Part shown: piece by piece, positions 45,557 through 56,710 of the stretch | How positions within the stretch are numbered: the first letter of the stretch is position 1 | Layout of the letters: the number at the start of each line of letters is the position of its first letter | NCBI RefSeq assembly: GCF_020283565.1 | Contig: NC_060060.1 | Span: forward strand, 10,416,001 to 10,480,000 | Direction: 5' to 3' | Length of the DNA stretch: 64,000 bases | Source: Trifolium pratense | Taxonomy: Eukaryota; Streptophyta; Magnoliopsida; Fabales; Fabaceae | Translations under genes and position numbers: made by a program | Notes under the pieces: model-generated | Seen by the model: the letters and a program-made list of their open reading frames with translations, nothing else | The model's database searches: none | What the model was told of the DNA's origin: nothing

Positions 45557-47950
45557 ATGTCTGGAGGAGACGATAGTAGCACTAGAACAACCGGTGAAGC
45601 CGGTGAGGCCAGTGGTGCTGGTGGTGGTCCTAGAAATGCTTTTGGTTTTGACTACTTAAGTAATGAATCACATGAACATAGTGGCAATAGGAAAGCCCCT
45701 ATATTCAATGGTGATGCATCATTATTTGAGTGGTGGAAGGAAAGACTGTATAGCAATATTACTGCTATTGATCATGAGTTGTGGGATTTGGTTGAGCTGG
45801 GAGTAACTTTTGAAAACTTAAATGAACATGGAAGGTTGTCCATTGAGCATAGAAAGTTACTCACACCAGCTAACTACACTAAGCATCATAGAGTAAAGGA
45901 CATTGTTGTTGGTGCTATTAGACATGAGGATTATGTCAGAATAGAAAACAAGTCTACTGCTAAATCTATCTTTGATTCTATGTGTGCTACCTATGATGGT
46001 AATGAAAAGGTTCAACAGGCTAAAGCTAGTCTTCTGATAAGGCAATATGAACTATTCACTATGCAACAAGATGAAAACATTGAGACTATGTTTACAAGGT
46101 TTCAAATCCTTGTATCTGGTCTTAAAGCTCTTAAGAGAAGTTATTCCACCTATGACCATGTTCAGAAGATTCTGAGAAGTCTTCCTATTGCTTGGAGACC
46201 CAAGGTCACTGCAATAGAGGAAGCTCAAAATCTCAAGACTCTGAGTCTTGAAGCTCTGATAAGCAATCTCAGAAGCCATGAGATGGTTCTGGATGCTGAC
46301 TCAGAAACTAAGAAGAAGTCCAAGTCAGTGGCTTTACAGTCAACTAGGACTACTTCTAAGGCTCTTAAGACTCAGCTTCTTGATATTGAAGAAGAATCTT
46401 CTGCTGATGGTCAAGAGGATGAGATGAATGAGGATGAGTTTGCTTTATTCACCAAGTTTCAGCAATGGAACAGATTTAACAAAAGAAATTTCAGAGGTAA
46501 CAGCTCCAGAAATTTTGTCAGCAAAAAGGATGATCAGAAGAACTGCTTCAACTGTAAGAAGCCAGGACACTTTATTGCTGATTGTCCAGAAATGTCTGCT
46601 AAAGACAAAAGCAAAAGATACAGCTCAAAAAAGCAACAATTCAAGAGTAAATTGAGAAAGAGTCTGATGGCTACCTTTGAAGAGCTATCATCTGAGGAAG
46701 AAGTTGAGGAAGAAGAAGAGGCAAATCTAGCCCTGATGGCTTCAACTGACTCAGATGCAGACTCAGACGATGAATCAGAATCAGATTCAGAAGTAACTGA
46801 TGAGGTATTTTCTGACTGCTCTAAATCTCAACTTATAACTGCACTTAACAAGGTCATTGAGAAACATCTCAGAGTGTTAAGTAAACAAAAAGTTTTTCAA
46901 GAAAAGCTTAACACTCTGACTGAACAAGCAGAACATTTTCAAGGTCTATATCAAGAAACTCTGAATAGAGTAAATGACTTTGAAAAGGGTTATGCTGTTT
47001 GTCACAAACCTATTGATGAGCAGGAAATAGCTCTTCAACAGTTTGTGCATCTCAACCTTGGGAAGAGCAAAGCTGCTAATAGAATTTATAATGTTTTGAG
47101 ACATAGAGGAGAAGGACTTGGCTATGAATATGGTAGAACATATTCAAAGCTGAAGACCTTTGCCAAAAAGGTTGGAAAATCTTGGGTTTATTATGTTGTT
47201 CCACCAAGTGAAGAGGGAAAGAATCCTGGTATTGTTGAAAATGACAATGATGATCTGAGTGATTTAGAAGCTGACAGCTCAGAGGAACCTAGCTCCTCAG
47301 GATCTGGAAAGAAAAGTTCAGAAGATAGAAGTTGTTCAGAACCTGAGAACATCAGTTCAGAAGTTCTGAAAGCTTCAACATCTGAGACTTCAAATTCTGG
47401 ATCCAAAGGAACTTCAGTACCTGAAGCTAGTCAATCTAAAAGATCAGAAGTTTTTAAAAGAAAAAATTCAAACTCCAAATCTCAGATGAAGTACAAGACT
47501 CAGATTATTTATGATTCTAGAGTCAGTAGATATAATCAATCAGAACATGGGATTGAGGATAAATACAAACCCTGGAATCATAAACAATCCAAATCTTGGA
47601 ACAATAACAGATTTCAAACAAAGAAAAGATTTCAAAAAGGTTATTATTCAAAACCAAGATCTTTCTCTAACACTAAACAACATAGTAAGCATGTGTGGAC
47701 TAACAAGCGTGGACCCAGAAGATGGGTACCAAAAGCTGAAATAATGTATCATTCAGATTTACCAACTAGGAAAGGATATGTCCTACCTAAAGTATGGAAA
47801 CAAGTCCTATGCAAAGGAAGAAGGGCTTATGTCCTAGACAAATGGTTGACAAGTTCTCAAGTTAACAATCAGAACTTGAAAAATGAAGAGGAAGAATACT
47901 GGGATGACTTTATCATTAACCTTGATGAAGAGTTCTATCGCAATGATTAA
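45557..47950 (+). CDS. gag: SIRE Gag, 797 aa
   Basis: An intact 797-codon ORF starts 70 nt after the LTR. Residues about 45-260 form the retrotransposon Gag region ([53 protein letters not shown]). A CCHC zinc knuckle [14 protein letters not shown] sits at about 329-342. Then comes an acidic Glu/Asp-rich stretch, a likely coiled coil (about 420-490), a conserved [20 protein letters not shown] segment, and a Ser/Glu-rich then basic C-terminal region ([10 protein letters not shown]). The product forms virus-like particles that package the RNA. It ends at TAA 47948-47950, just before the protease, in a different frame from pol. Confidence 0.9.
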   Translation: MSGGDDSSTRTTGEAGEASGAGGGPRNAFGFDYLSNESHEHSGNRKAPIFNGDASLFEWWKERLYSNITAIDHELWDLVELGVTFENLNEHGRLSIEHRKLLTPANYTKHHRVKDIVVGAIRHEDYVRIENKSTAKSIFDSMCATYDGNEKVQQAKASLLIRQYELFTMQQDENIETMFTRFQILVSGLKALKRSYSTYDHVQKILRSLPIAWRPKVTAIEEAQNLKTLSLEALISNLRSHEMVLDADSETKKKSKSVALQSTRTTSKALKTQLLDIEEESSADGQEDEMNEDEFALFTKFQQWNRFNKRNFRGNSSRNFVSKKDDQKNCFNCKKPGHFIADCPEMSAKDKSKRYSSKKQQFKSKLRKSLMATFEELSSEEEVEEEEEANLALMASTDSDADSDDESESDSEVTDEVFSDCSKSQLITALNKVIEKHLRVLSKQKVFQEKLNTLTEQAEHFQGLYQETLNRVNDFEKGYAVCHKPIDEQEIALQQFVHLNLGKSKAANRIYNVLRHRGEGLGYEYGRTYSKLKTFAKKVGKSWVYYVVPPSEEGKNPGIVENDNDDLSDLEADSSEEPSSSGSGKKSSEDRSCSEPENISSEVLKASTSETSNSGSKGTSVPEASQSKRSEVFKRKNSNSKSQMKYKTQIIYDSRVSRYNQSEHGIEDKYKPWNHKQSKSWNNNRFQTKKRFQKGYYSKPRSFSNTKQHSKHVWTNKRGPRRWVPKAEIMYHSDLPTRKGYVLPKVWKQVLCKGRRAYVLDKWLTSSQVNNQNLKNEEEEYWDDFIINLDEEFYRND

Positions 47951-47952
47951 AG

Positions 47953-50900
47953 TTGTTTATCATACAGCCTGCCACTCAAAGAAGTATCATGAATCATTCA
48001 TGGTATCTGGATAGTGGATGTTCAAGGCATATGACTGGTGACAAACAACTGTTTTCTAAGCTGACTATGAAAGAAGGAGGTTCTGTTGGCTTTGGAGGTA
48101 ATCAAAAAGGAAAGATAATAGGTACAGGTACAGTAGGTAATTCTTCCCTATCTATTAATGATGTTTGGTTAGTTGATGGACTTAAGCATAATCTATTGAG
48201 CATAAGTCAATTTTGCGACAATGGTTATGTAGTCATTTTTAATAAGGAATCATGTACTGTAACCAAACAATCTGATAATTCCATTATATTCAAAGGTCTT
48301 AGGAAAAACAATGTTTATAAAATTAATCTTTCTGATTTGAATGAACAAAAAGTGTTGTGTCTTTTGACTTTGAGTGAAGAAAAATGGGTCTGGCATAAGA
48401 GGTTAGGTCATGCTAACTGGAGATTAATCTCTAAGCTTAGCAAGCTTGACCTTGTCAGAGGTTTACCTAAAATCAAATATCACTCAAACACACTTTGTGG
48501 TTCTTGTCAAAAAGGAAAAATTACAAAATCTTCTTTTAAACCTAAAAACATTGTTTCTACCTCAAGACCATTGGAACTTCTTCACATTGATCTTTTTGGG
48601 CCAGTTCACACTGCCTCTATCAATGGAAAGAAGTATGGATTAGTAATTGTTGATGATTACAGTAGATGGACTTGGGTAAAATTCTTAAGAACAAAAGATG
48701 AAGCTTATGATGAGTTTAGCATCTTCTGCAAACAAATTCAAAATGAAAAAGGCTACACCATTTTAAAAGTTAGAAGTGATCATGGTGGAGAATTTGAAAA
48801 TGAACCTTTTGAAAACTTTTGTGAAAAATATGGCATCCTGCATGAATTCTCTTCTCCTAGAACTCCTCAACAAAATGGGGTTGTAGAAAGGAAGAATAGA
48901 ACTCTGCAAGAAATGGCCAGAACCATGATGCATGAAACTAATGTAGCAAAATTTTTATGGGCAGAAGCTGTAAACACAGCATGTTATGTTCAAAATAGAA
49001 TCTATATCAGATCTAAATTGAACAAAACTGCTTATGAATTGTTCAAGGGAAGAAAACCTGACATTTCTTATTTTCATCAGTTTGGATGTACATGTTATAT
49101 CTTAAACAACAAAGTCCATCTAAAGAAATTTGATGCTAGAGGTTATAAGGGTATCTTTATAGGATACTCTGAACGCTCAAAAGCATACAGACTGTATATT
49201 TCTGAAACACACACTGTGGAAGAAAGTATGCATGTCAAATTTGATGACAAAGAGCCTGACCAAGTGTCAGAGCTTGTGGAAGGTTTGTCTAGATTTCAGG
49301 TATCAGAGGATCAATATTCAGATATTCCAAACTACTCAGAACATCCATTTTCTGAAGAACCTCTGAACATAACAGTTCCTACAGACTCTGAACAACAAAG
49401 AACTGAAGCAACTGCTGAACCTGATGTTGATGAGTCTGAAGATGATGAGCCCCCAAGAAATACTTTCAAATACAAATCATCACATCCAGAGGAACTGATC
49501 TTAGGCAACAAGGATAGTCCAAGAAAGACAAGATCTCAACTGAGAAATGAGGAATCTTTAGTTGGTCTTATCTCAATGATGGAACCTTCAAAGATTGATG
49601 AAGCTCTGAAGGATGATGCTTGGATTGTAGCAATGCAAGAAGAGCTGAATCAATTTCAAAGGAATGATGTATGGACTCTAGTGCCCAAACCTTCACACAA
49701 GAACATTATTGGAACAAAATGGGTATTCAGAAACAAGCTGAATGAACAAGGTGAAGTGGTAAGAAACAAGGCTAGATTGGTTGCACAAGGTTATAGTCAA
49801 CAAGAGGGGATTGACTATACTGAAACCTTTGCACCAGTTGCTAGACTTGAAGCAATCAGGTTACTTCTATCCTATGCTGTTAATCATGGAATAACCTTGT
49901 ATCAGATGGATGTTAAAAGTGCCTTCTTAAATGGTTTTATTTCTGAAGAAGTGTATGTTAAGCAACCTCCTGGTTTTGAAGATGTCTCAAACCCAGAACA
50001 TGTTTTTAAATTGAAGAAATCACTGTATGGTCTGAAACAAGCTCCAAGAGCTTGGTATGATAGACTCAGTAATTTTCTTCTTGAAAAGGGTTTTGAGAAA
50101 GGGAAGGTTGACTGCACACTCTTTAGAAAAACAACCAAAGAAGACATTTTAATCATTCAAATTTATGTTGATGATATTATCTTTGGTTCAACTAATGCTT
50201 CCTTATGCAAGAATTTTTCTAAGATAATGCAGGATGAATTTGAAATGAGCATGATGGGAGAATTGAAATTCTTTCTTGGAATTCAAATCAATCAGAAGAA
50301 GGAAGGAACTTATGTTCATCAATCAAAATATACCAAGGAACTTCTGAAGAAGTTCAATCTAGATGACTGCAAGATAATGAACACTCCTATGCATTCAACT
50401 ACCAACATGAGCAAGTCAGATGATGAAGGAAAAGTAGATCAAAAGGTCTACCGAGGTATGATTGGTTCCTTACTCTATCTGACAGCCTCTAGACCAGATA
50501 TTTTATTCAGTGTTTGCTTATGTGCAAGATTCCAGTCAGATCCTAGAGAATCTCATCTTACTGCTGTAAAGAGAATCTTTAGGTATCTGAAAGGAACAAC
50601 TAATCTTGGACTTCTCTATAAGAAATCCAATGATTATGTGCTAAATGGATTCTGTGATGCTGACTATGCTGGAGATAAAATTGAAAGAAAATCCACAAGT
50701 GGCAATTGTCAATTTGTTGGTGAAAACCTTATCTCCTGGGCTAGTAAGAGACAAACTACTATAGCTTTGTCTACAGTAGAAGCAGAATACATTTCAGCAG
50801 CTAAGTGTTGTACACAACTACTCTGGTTAAAATATCAGTTAGAAGATTATCAGGTAAGCAGTAATAATATTCCTTTATATTGTGACAATACTGCAGCCAT

Positions 50901-52327
50901 TCATTTATCTAAAAATCCTATCCTACACTCTAGAGCCAAACATATTGAAATTAAACACCATTTTATCAGAGATTATGTTCAGAGAGGCATTATAGATATT
51001 AGGGTATCATTTACCCCCCTGCAAAATAAGCAAATTTTCGTTTACCCCCCTGCACAGATTTTTTTTCTGTTTACCCCCTTGCAAAAAATAGATTCCCTCA
51101 TTTCGCCCCCTGGGTGTACAACAGGACAAGTGACTATGCAAACCTGTTGACGTGGCTTGTACATGTGGAAAAAATCATTTATATTTATTTTTTAAATTCC
51201 ACGTCAGATAATATTTTTTTAAAAAAATAAAAAATAATTTTTTTCCTACAAAATAAAAAAAAAATTCTGTTTTTTTTCCCCAAAATTTTTTTAAAAAATT
51301 CCTACAAAAAAAAATTAATTTTTTTTCATATAAATGATTTTAAAAAAATTTCCAACAAAAAAAAATTCCTCCCAAAATAAAAAAAAAAAAAAAGAATTTT
51401 CTTATTTTGCTCCCAAAATAAAGATTTACTCCGAAATAAAGTTTATTTCCGAAATAAAAATTTTAAAGATTTATTTTTAAACTTTTTGAATTAAAAAAAC
51501 ATAATCTTTATTTTTTAAAAATAAAACTTTATTTTTTGTTATTCTCTTTGAATTAAAAAGAAAAAGATTTTCAAAAAAAATATAAAATAGAAAAACAAGT
51601 TTTATTGGTGTTTTCCTCTTCTATCAAAACCATTTGCCCTAAAACTAGAAAAATATAAAGAAGCAGAAGACAATAATGAAGTAGAAGATGATTTCGGCGA
51701 TTGAAGAAGACGACGACGACGAATACAATCATGACGGTGGAAGCAAACGATTACGGCGAAGATTTTGTTTTTTTTAATTCAAAAAGATTTGAAAATAAAT
51801 CTTTATTTTTGGAGTAAAATAAGAAAATTCGTTTTTTATTTTATTTTAGGAAAAAAATACTCAATAATTTTGTACGAAAAAAAAAAGTTATTTCTAGGAA
51901 ATGTTTTTTAAAATTTTTTTAAAAAAAAACAAAATTCGTTTTTTAAATTTTGTAGGAAAAAAAATATTTTATTTTTATTTTTTGAAAAAAATAATATCTG
52001 ACGTGGAATTTTAAAATAAATATAAATGATTTTTTTCCATGTGTACAAGCCATGTCAGCAAATTTGCACATTCACTTGTCCTGTTGTACACCCAGGGGGC
52101 GAAATGAGAGAATCTATTTTTTGCAGGGGGGTAAACAGAAAAAAAAATTGTGCAGGGGGGTAAACGAAAATTTCCTTATTTTGCAGGGGGGTAAATGATC
52201 ATTTACCCTAGATATTAAGTTTGTTGATACTGAAAATCAATGGGCTGACATATTTACTAAAGCCTTACCTGTTGAAAGATTTGATTTTATAAAGAAACAT
52301 CTGAACATGTTTTCAATCTCTGAATGA
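47953..52327 (+). pseudogene. pol: SIRE Pol, split in RNase H by a nested MULE
   Basis: Read in the frame of 47953 (first ATG 47989): protease [13 protein letters not shown] (about 48000), pre-integrase HHCC ([18 protein letters not shown]; 48389-48518), integrase core ([30 protein letters not shown]), RT ([20 protein letters not shown] at about 50163) and RNase H ([29 protein letters not shown]). Coding is interrupted at 51002 by a MULE. Its 9-bp TSD ends the left part, and RNase H resumes at 52209-52327 (VDTENQWADIFTKALP) to a TGA. Upstream, the usual gag-protease linker lies in the third frame (about 47943-48000), implying indels at the gag/pol junction. This copy cannot make an intact Pol. 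Confidence 0.92.
51002..52208. mobile_element. MULE (Pack-MULE-like) nested in SIRE pol, 1207 bp
   Basis: Left end GGGTATCATTTACCCCCCTG and right end (reverse complement) GGGTAAATGATCATTTACCC extend as inverted repeats for over 200 bp (both contain CTGCAAAATAAG, TTTCGCCCCCTGGGTGTACA and CAGGACAAGTG). The right end has four extra bases. A perfect 9-bp TSD TAGATATTA lies at 50993-51001 and 52209-52217. The centre (51640-51765) is exon-like (GACGACGACGACGAATAC, GGCGAAGATTTTG), unlike the A/T-rich arms, suggesting captured host sequence. No transposase is present. It inserted after the already young SIRE element. Confidence 0.93.
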
Positions 52328-52776
52328 AAATTTTTTTTGGCTTTTAAAGTGTAAGAGGTTATGTATATCAGAACTTATGATTCAGATCATCTGAAACACA
52401 AGCTCTGAAGTACCTAACTCTGATAGAGAATTTTAAATATCTCAGAGGCTCTGAACTATTTAAGTGGGAAACGTTTAGTATTCACTGCTGAACAGTTGTC
52501 CATTAAAATAGCAGTTACCGAGTAAATTTCTGCACGTGGTCTACGTGTGTCAGGTAGTGGGTGGTTAATGATGATTTTTGGTATTCAACTTTCTGTCAAT
52601 TAGCGTAACTTCCCAAATTTGCTATTTTCGTGTTAACTGTATTCATTTAAATAAACTTACACAATACACTTGCACACTATTCACTCTCACAACCTACACT
52701 TTCATTTTCTCTCTAAACCTCCAACAAACTTTCTTTCTCTCTCGTTAGTTTCCAAACCCTACCCTAATCTCCAACA

Positions 52777-55467
52777 ATGGCCGGACCTTCATCTTCTTCG
52801 TCAACTAAGATTCCACCATTTTTGTTCAAGAACCTTCAGATTGTTGGGAACGAGATGGAATTCCCAGAATCTGAACTCACGTTTCTGTCAGAGAAGATAG
52901 TAGATTTCGACGGCTTGAAAGCTAATGGTTTCGACGTTAAGCCGTACTTTATCACTCAAGGTTGGGATAAGTACTTCGACATGCTTAACGGTCCTATCTA
53001 CCCAGATTTGCTGAAGAAATTCTGGATGAAAGCAAAGGTGTTTGACAAGCATGAAGCTAACAAGGAAGAGCTTGCTGCAATAGAAAGGGATCCTAGTCTG
53101 AAGGGTAAAACTAGGAAGGAAATGGGTCTGCTGGAATATACAGGTGTACAGATTAGGTCTAACATCTGTGGAATGAATATGAGTCTCTCGCCCATTCATT
53201 TCAATGCTCTTCTTGGTCTGCCTAACTCTGGGATAGAGTTAGATGTTTTTGAAAAGGATACAAGATACAGAGATGATCTTCTGCATCTCATCTGCACAGA
53301 CTTCTCCTTGAAAGGGAAAGTAAAGGGATTGACTGATGAATGTAGAGTTCTCTTCAAAATCATCTTAGCAGCTATCAGTCCAAGAGTTGGTGGGACTGAT
53401 ACAATCTCCTGGACTCATCGTCATCTGCTGTATTTCCTTCTGACAGGAAAGAAGGTAAATCTTGGAGATTACTTCTGTGAAAGGATATGTGAAGCCATTT
53501 TTGCAAGTAAATCTCAGAGGAAAACTACTATAGTTTATCCTAGATTGTTGTCAGACCTTCTGCATCAAGGTCACGTTGTTCAGAACTTAAAGAAATTTCA
53601 CCCAGAACTTGTGGAGAAGAAGTTCACGCCTGAAATTCTACATGTCAGTTTCCTTACTAAGATGCGTCTTATTGCATCTAAGCCTGTTGCACCTCCACAA
53701 GAGCTATCTGCTAAACTTGAAGATCGTCTGTATGTGGATGGATATCCAGTTATTTCAGAAGCTGATGCTGAGCACATCATTCAGGACTATTTGGAAGTGC
53801 TCAGAGAAGAAGGATTTGTTGTTGATAGAAGTATGATTCCTCCTGCTCCTGCAAATTTGTATAATCCTACAAGGAGACCTAAGAGAAAGGCTGTTGCTCA
53901 AGCTGATCAACCTAAGCCAGATCTCTTGGCTCAGAAGAGGATTAAGGTGGAGCAAGCTGATGCTGAAAAGAGAACAAAGAAGAAGCATGAAGCAACTGCA
54001 ACCAAGGCTGCTGAAGGAGCTTCCAAAGAGCCTATAGTTGACAGCTCATCTGAAGAGTCTGAATCTGAAGATGAGACTGAGTCTGATGAAGATACACTGG
54101 CTGAAAGACTTCGTAGAAGACCTGTTCCTGTTCCTAAAGGTAAAGGTAAGTCTTCTAAGTTTGTCTTTAATGAAGCTGAAATTGGGATAGGTTATACAAA
54201 ACCTCTTAGGACCATACTTCCTGAACCCACTATCATTCCAACCTCTGATAACCCTCTGTATGAACTAGAAAAACATCTTAGTCCAGACCCTCTGAATAAT
54301 CAAACCTTCACCCAGAAATCTTCATCACCCCCTAAACCACATTCACCTCAACCCCAATCACAAAAAGAAACACCTACCATTCCATCATCTGAACCAAAAT
54401 CACATATTCCAATCACTGAACCAACCTCTCCCACAAAACAACCCTCTCCACATAAATCTCCTGAACCAACAGCTGAACACAAATCTCCTGAACCATCCCC
54501 TGAACACATTTATCCTGAATCAACCTCTGACATCTCATCATCTGAAGCAACCCCTGAACCCAATCCTAACCCAAGTGCTGAACATGCTTCTCCTGAGCGT
54601 ATTCACACTTGTGCTCCCAAGCCTTCAGAGGCAGAAGTTGTTATTGACAACCCTGCTACTGAAACACCAAACCTCTCTACCATTCCCAATCCTTCACCCT
54701 CATCATCTAACCCTTTTAGTAATCTATCCACTCAGTTTCATGATGACTTACTTAGATTATCCAAGATAAAGGACAGGTTCTTAGTGTGTCCTTCTGATGT
54801 GGACCTAGAAGTGTCAAGCATTAAGGCAAGGATTTGCAATGCTTTGGATGATGCTGCTAAAGAGATTAAGGCTGTTGTTGGTAAGAGGGATCTGGATGTT
54901 ATAAGCTTCATGAAGGACAGTTTGGCTAGGGCTGAGTTGAAGAGGTTAACGTCTTTCAATCATGAAGAATCTGAGCGTGCTAAGCTTGAAGCCATTGCTG
55001 CTGCTGAACAGCGTTTATCTGCTTTCAAGGTTTGCTGGATTGATTCCAAGCTTTTTCAGAGTCTTGAAGCTCACAGGGTTGAGAAGGAACGTCTGGAAGA
55101 AGCTGCTGCTAGAGTTGCCCAGTTGGCAAATGAGCTACATCATGAGGATGCCACAGAAGAGGATGTACTGAATGTACTGAACCAGGATGATGTCCTGATG
55201 ATTGATTATCTAGAGGAAGGTGAATCCTCTGATAAAGGCAAGGCACCTTTGGTTGAAGAACAAGCGCCTTTGGTTCAAGATCAAGCTCCTGTGGTTGCTG
55301 ATCAGTTGCAGATCTTTCAAGAAGCCCTGAGGGAACAGCAAGAAGGTTTGGAAAGGCAAAGAGCTGCTCACCAAACATTGGAAACCAAGGTGGATGGTTT
55401 AGTTTCCAATGTGGGATCGCTGAATAACAAATTTGACCAACTCTTAGCTTTCCTTAAGAAACCCTAG
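52777..55467 (+). CDS. SIRE extra sense ORF (env-like position), 896 aa
   Basis: This intact 896-codon ORF lies downstream of pol, 450 nt after its stop. Residues about 20-330 form a globular domain (GWDKYFDMLNGPIYPDLL, SPIHFNALLGLPNSGIEL, TDTISWTHRHLLYFLLTGKK), a type often seen in legume retroelement-associated proteins. Residues about 350-440 are basic/acidic with nuclear-localisation-like RRPKRKAV and EKRTKKKHEA. A Pro/Ser-rich tract with SPEP repeats spans about 490-650. The C-terminal third is helical and likely coiled coil. SIRE1 ORF2 is historically called env-like; here no signal peptide or membrane helix is evident, so envelope function is not supported. A CT-rich leader at 52690-52775 resembles a 5' UTR, so expression may need its own promoter or splicing. 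Confidence 0.85.
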   Translation: MAGPSSSSSTKIPPFLFKNLQIVGNEMEFPESELTFLSEKIVDFDGLKANGFDVKPYFITQGWDKYFDMLNGPIYPDLLKKFWMKAKVFDKHEANKEELAAIERDPSLKGKTRKEMGLLEYTGVQIRSNICGMNMSLSPIHFNALLGLPNSGIELDVFEKDTRYRDDLLHLICTDFSLKGKVKGLTDECRVLFKIILAAISPRVGGTDTISWTHRHLLYFLLTGKKVNLGDYFCERICEAIFASKSQRKTTIVYPRLLSDLLHQGHVVQNLKKFHPELVEKKFTPEILHVSFLTKMRLIASKPVAPPQELSAKLEDRLYVDGYPVISEADAEHIIQDYLEVLREEGFVVDRSMIPPAPANLYNPTRRPKRKAVAQADQPKPDLLAQKRIKVEQADAEKRTKKKHEATATKAAEGASKEPIVDSSSEESESEDETESDEDTLAERLRRRPVPVPKGKGKSSKFVFNEAEIGIGYTKPLRTILPEPTIIPTSDNPLYELEKHLSPDPLNNQTFTQKSSSPPKPHSPQPQSQKETPTIPSSEPKSHIPITEPTSPTKQPSPHKSPEPTAEHKSPEPSPEHIYPESTSDISSSEATPEPNPNPSAEHASPERIHTCAPKPSEAEVVIDNPATETPNLSTIPNPSPSSSNPFSNLSTQFHDDLLRLSKIKDRFLVCPSDVDLEVSSIKARICNALDDAAKEIKAVVGKRDLDVISFMKDSLARAELKRLTSFNHEESERAKLEAIAAAEQRLSAFKVCWIDSKLFQSLEAHRVEKERLEEAAARVAQLANELHHEDATEEDVLNVLNQDDVLMIDYLEEGESSDKGKAPLVEEQAPLVQDQAPVVADQLQIFQEALREQQEGLERQRAAHQTLETKVDGLVSNVGSLNNKFDQLLAFLKKP

Positions 55468-55688
55468 GATTCTATGCACTTGTTTTAAGTTTTTTTGTTT
55501 TCTTATTATCTTCTGAACAATTTTATTTTAAGCTGTTTTTCTTTTTCTTGATTATGTGGTTTGTTATATGTTTGTTATATTTTTGTTATATTTTTTTGTT
55601 TGTTTTTTTTTTTGTGTGTTTTGCTTGTGCTAATTTTCTTTGATAAATAAGAACATAAGAACACAAGATGCGTTTAAAAACGAAAATT

Positions 55689-55694
55689 TTTATT
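55689..55694 (-). terminator. AATAAA poly(A) signal for the antisense ORF
   Basis: The minus strand reads CATTTAATAAAAATTTTCG about 60 nt downstream of the antisense stop codon. Confidence 0.45.
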
Positions 55695-55753
55695 AAATGA
55701 TCTAACCATGTTGAGTACATTGGTAAAAAGAAAAAGAAAAAGACAACCTAATC

Positions 55754-56119
55754 CTAATCAGATGGATAATACTCAGAAGAAATCTCAGATTTCTCCTCAG
55801 CATCATCTGATGAAATTTCTATGGGATCTGGGTTTTGCTCTTCTTCTTCTTCTTCTTGTTCTTCTTCTGGAACATAGCCAGCCAAGAACTCAACATAGTC
55901 AGCATCATCTTCATTCTCTTCAGCTTCAGAATCTGATGAGATGATTATTATCTTAGCATCTTGTGGTTTCTTGTTGTCTTCTTTATCTTTCTCATCTTTT
56001 TCGCGTTTTTCGTCTTCTTTCTTTCTCCTAAACTCTGCAATGCGTGAACTAAACCTTCTCATTATTCCTAATCTCTCTTGTTTTACTCGTTTATTCTTGT
56101 TTTTACGTGAAGCAGGCAT
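55754..56119 (-). CDS. Antisense ORF in SIRE element, 121 aa, nuclear-type with SIM-like motifs
   Basis: An intact minus-strand ORF lies between the sense extra ORF and the polypurine region, overlapping neither. Residues 1-35 are basic with NLS-like RKNKNKRVK and FRRKKEDEKR. Residues 36-52 are charged and helical. Then AKIIIISSDSEAEE (55-68) and PIEISSDDAEE (99-109) fit the SUMO-interacting motif pattern (hydrophobic core followed by Ser/acidic residues). The rest is strongly acidic (EEEQEEEEEEQ). A TATA-like TTATATAACC lies on the minus strand about 100 nt upstream of the ATG (56219-56228), and AATAAA follows the stop. It is not a shadow, since no sense ORF covers it. Antisense ORFs are known in some plant LTR elements; function and expression here are inference. 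Confidence 0.65.
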   Translation of the reverse strand: MPASRKNKNKRVKQERLGIMRRFSSRIAEFRRKKEDEKREKDEKDKEDNKKPQDAKIIIISSDSEAEENEDDADYVEFLAGYVPEEEQEEEEEEQNPDPIEISSDDAEEKSEISSEYYPSD

Positions 56120-56218
56120 GTTAACTCGTTCACCTTTTATAAACCTTTGAGCGCGTTGATTTTTGTTTTTGAAATTAATTCACCTTTGTAACAACCACTC
56201 CTCTTCTTTGACTGTCTT

Positions 56219-56228
56219 GGTTATATAA
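56219..56228 (-). promoter_or_regulatory. TATA-like element for the antisense ORF
   Basis: The minus strand reads AATTTTATATAACCAAGACA about 100 nt upstream of the ATG at 56119. A second A/T motif TTTATAAAAGG occurs only about 20 nt upstream and is less likely. Confidence 0.4.
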
Positions 56229-56258
56229 AATTATTTTTTTAACTTTTTGATAATGACA

Positions 56259-56708
56259 AAAGGGGGAGTAGTTACGCATTAATTGATAAGTGATAAGTTC
56301 CAAAAACTGAAACCACACTTTTATCTTGCTTTTATCCGTTAAGTTAAAAGTTGTTACTTTTAAGTTGTTTTACGTATTTCAATGCGGAGACTAAGTTAGT
56401 TGAAACTGAAATAAATTTCATAAGTAAGGATAAGTTAAGAGTGCAATTTTAACTTACCCTTATGAGACTTAGGGGGAGAGCTTGCAAACCTCTCACTCTG
56501 AAGAAAGATATGAAATTTGTTTTATTTCAAATTATCTTAATCTTATACTAAATTTAAATATCATGGATATAACTTAAAGCTTTGGCTTTAAGAAGTATCA
56601 ATCTTAGGGGGAGCTTGCAAACCTCACAAACCTAAGAGAAACATGATAAGTTAATTTAACAACAATTGTCAATTAATACTTATGTTTGTCATCATCAAAA
56701 AGGGGGAG
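56259..56708 (+). promoter_or_regulatory. Series of GGGGGAG tracts ending in the SIRE polypurine tract
   Basis: AAAAGGGGGAG (about 56258), TTAGGGGGAGAGCTTGC (about 56470), TTAGGGGGAGCTTGC (about 56604) and AAAAAGGGGGAGAT (56697-56710) all lie between the antisense ORF and the 3' LTR. The last abuts the LTR and is the expected plus-strand primer; the others are PPT-like duplicates, two sharing the AGCTTGCAAACCTC context. Confidence 0.75.
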
Positions 56709-56710
56709 AT

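Noticed and set aside
53598..53780. Minus-strand ORFs within 52888-55378
   Set aside because: All are shadows of the 896-codon sense ORF.
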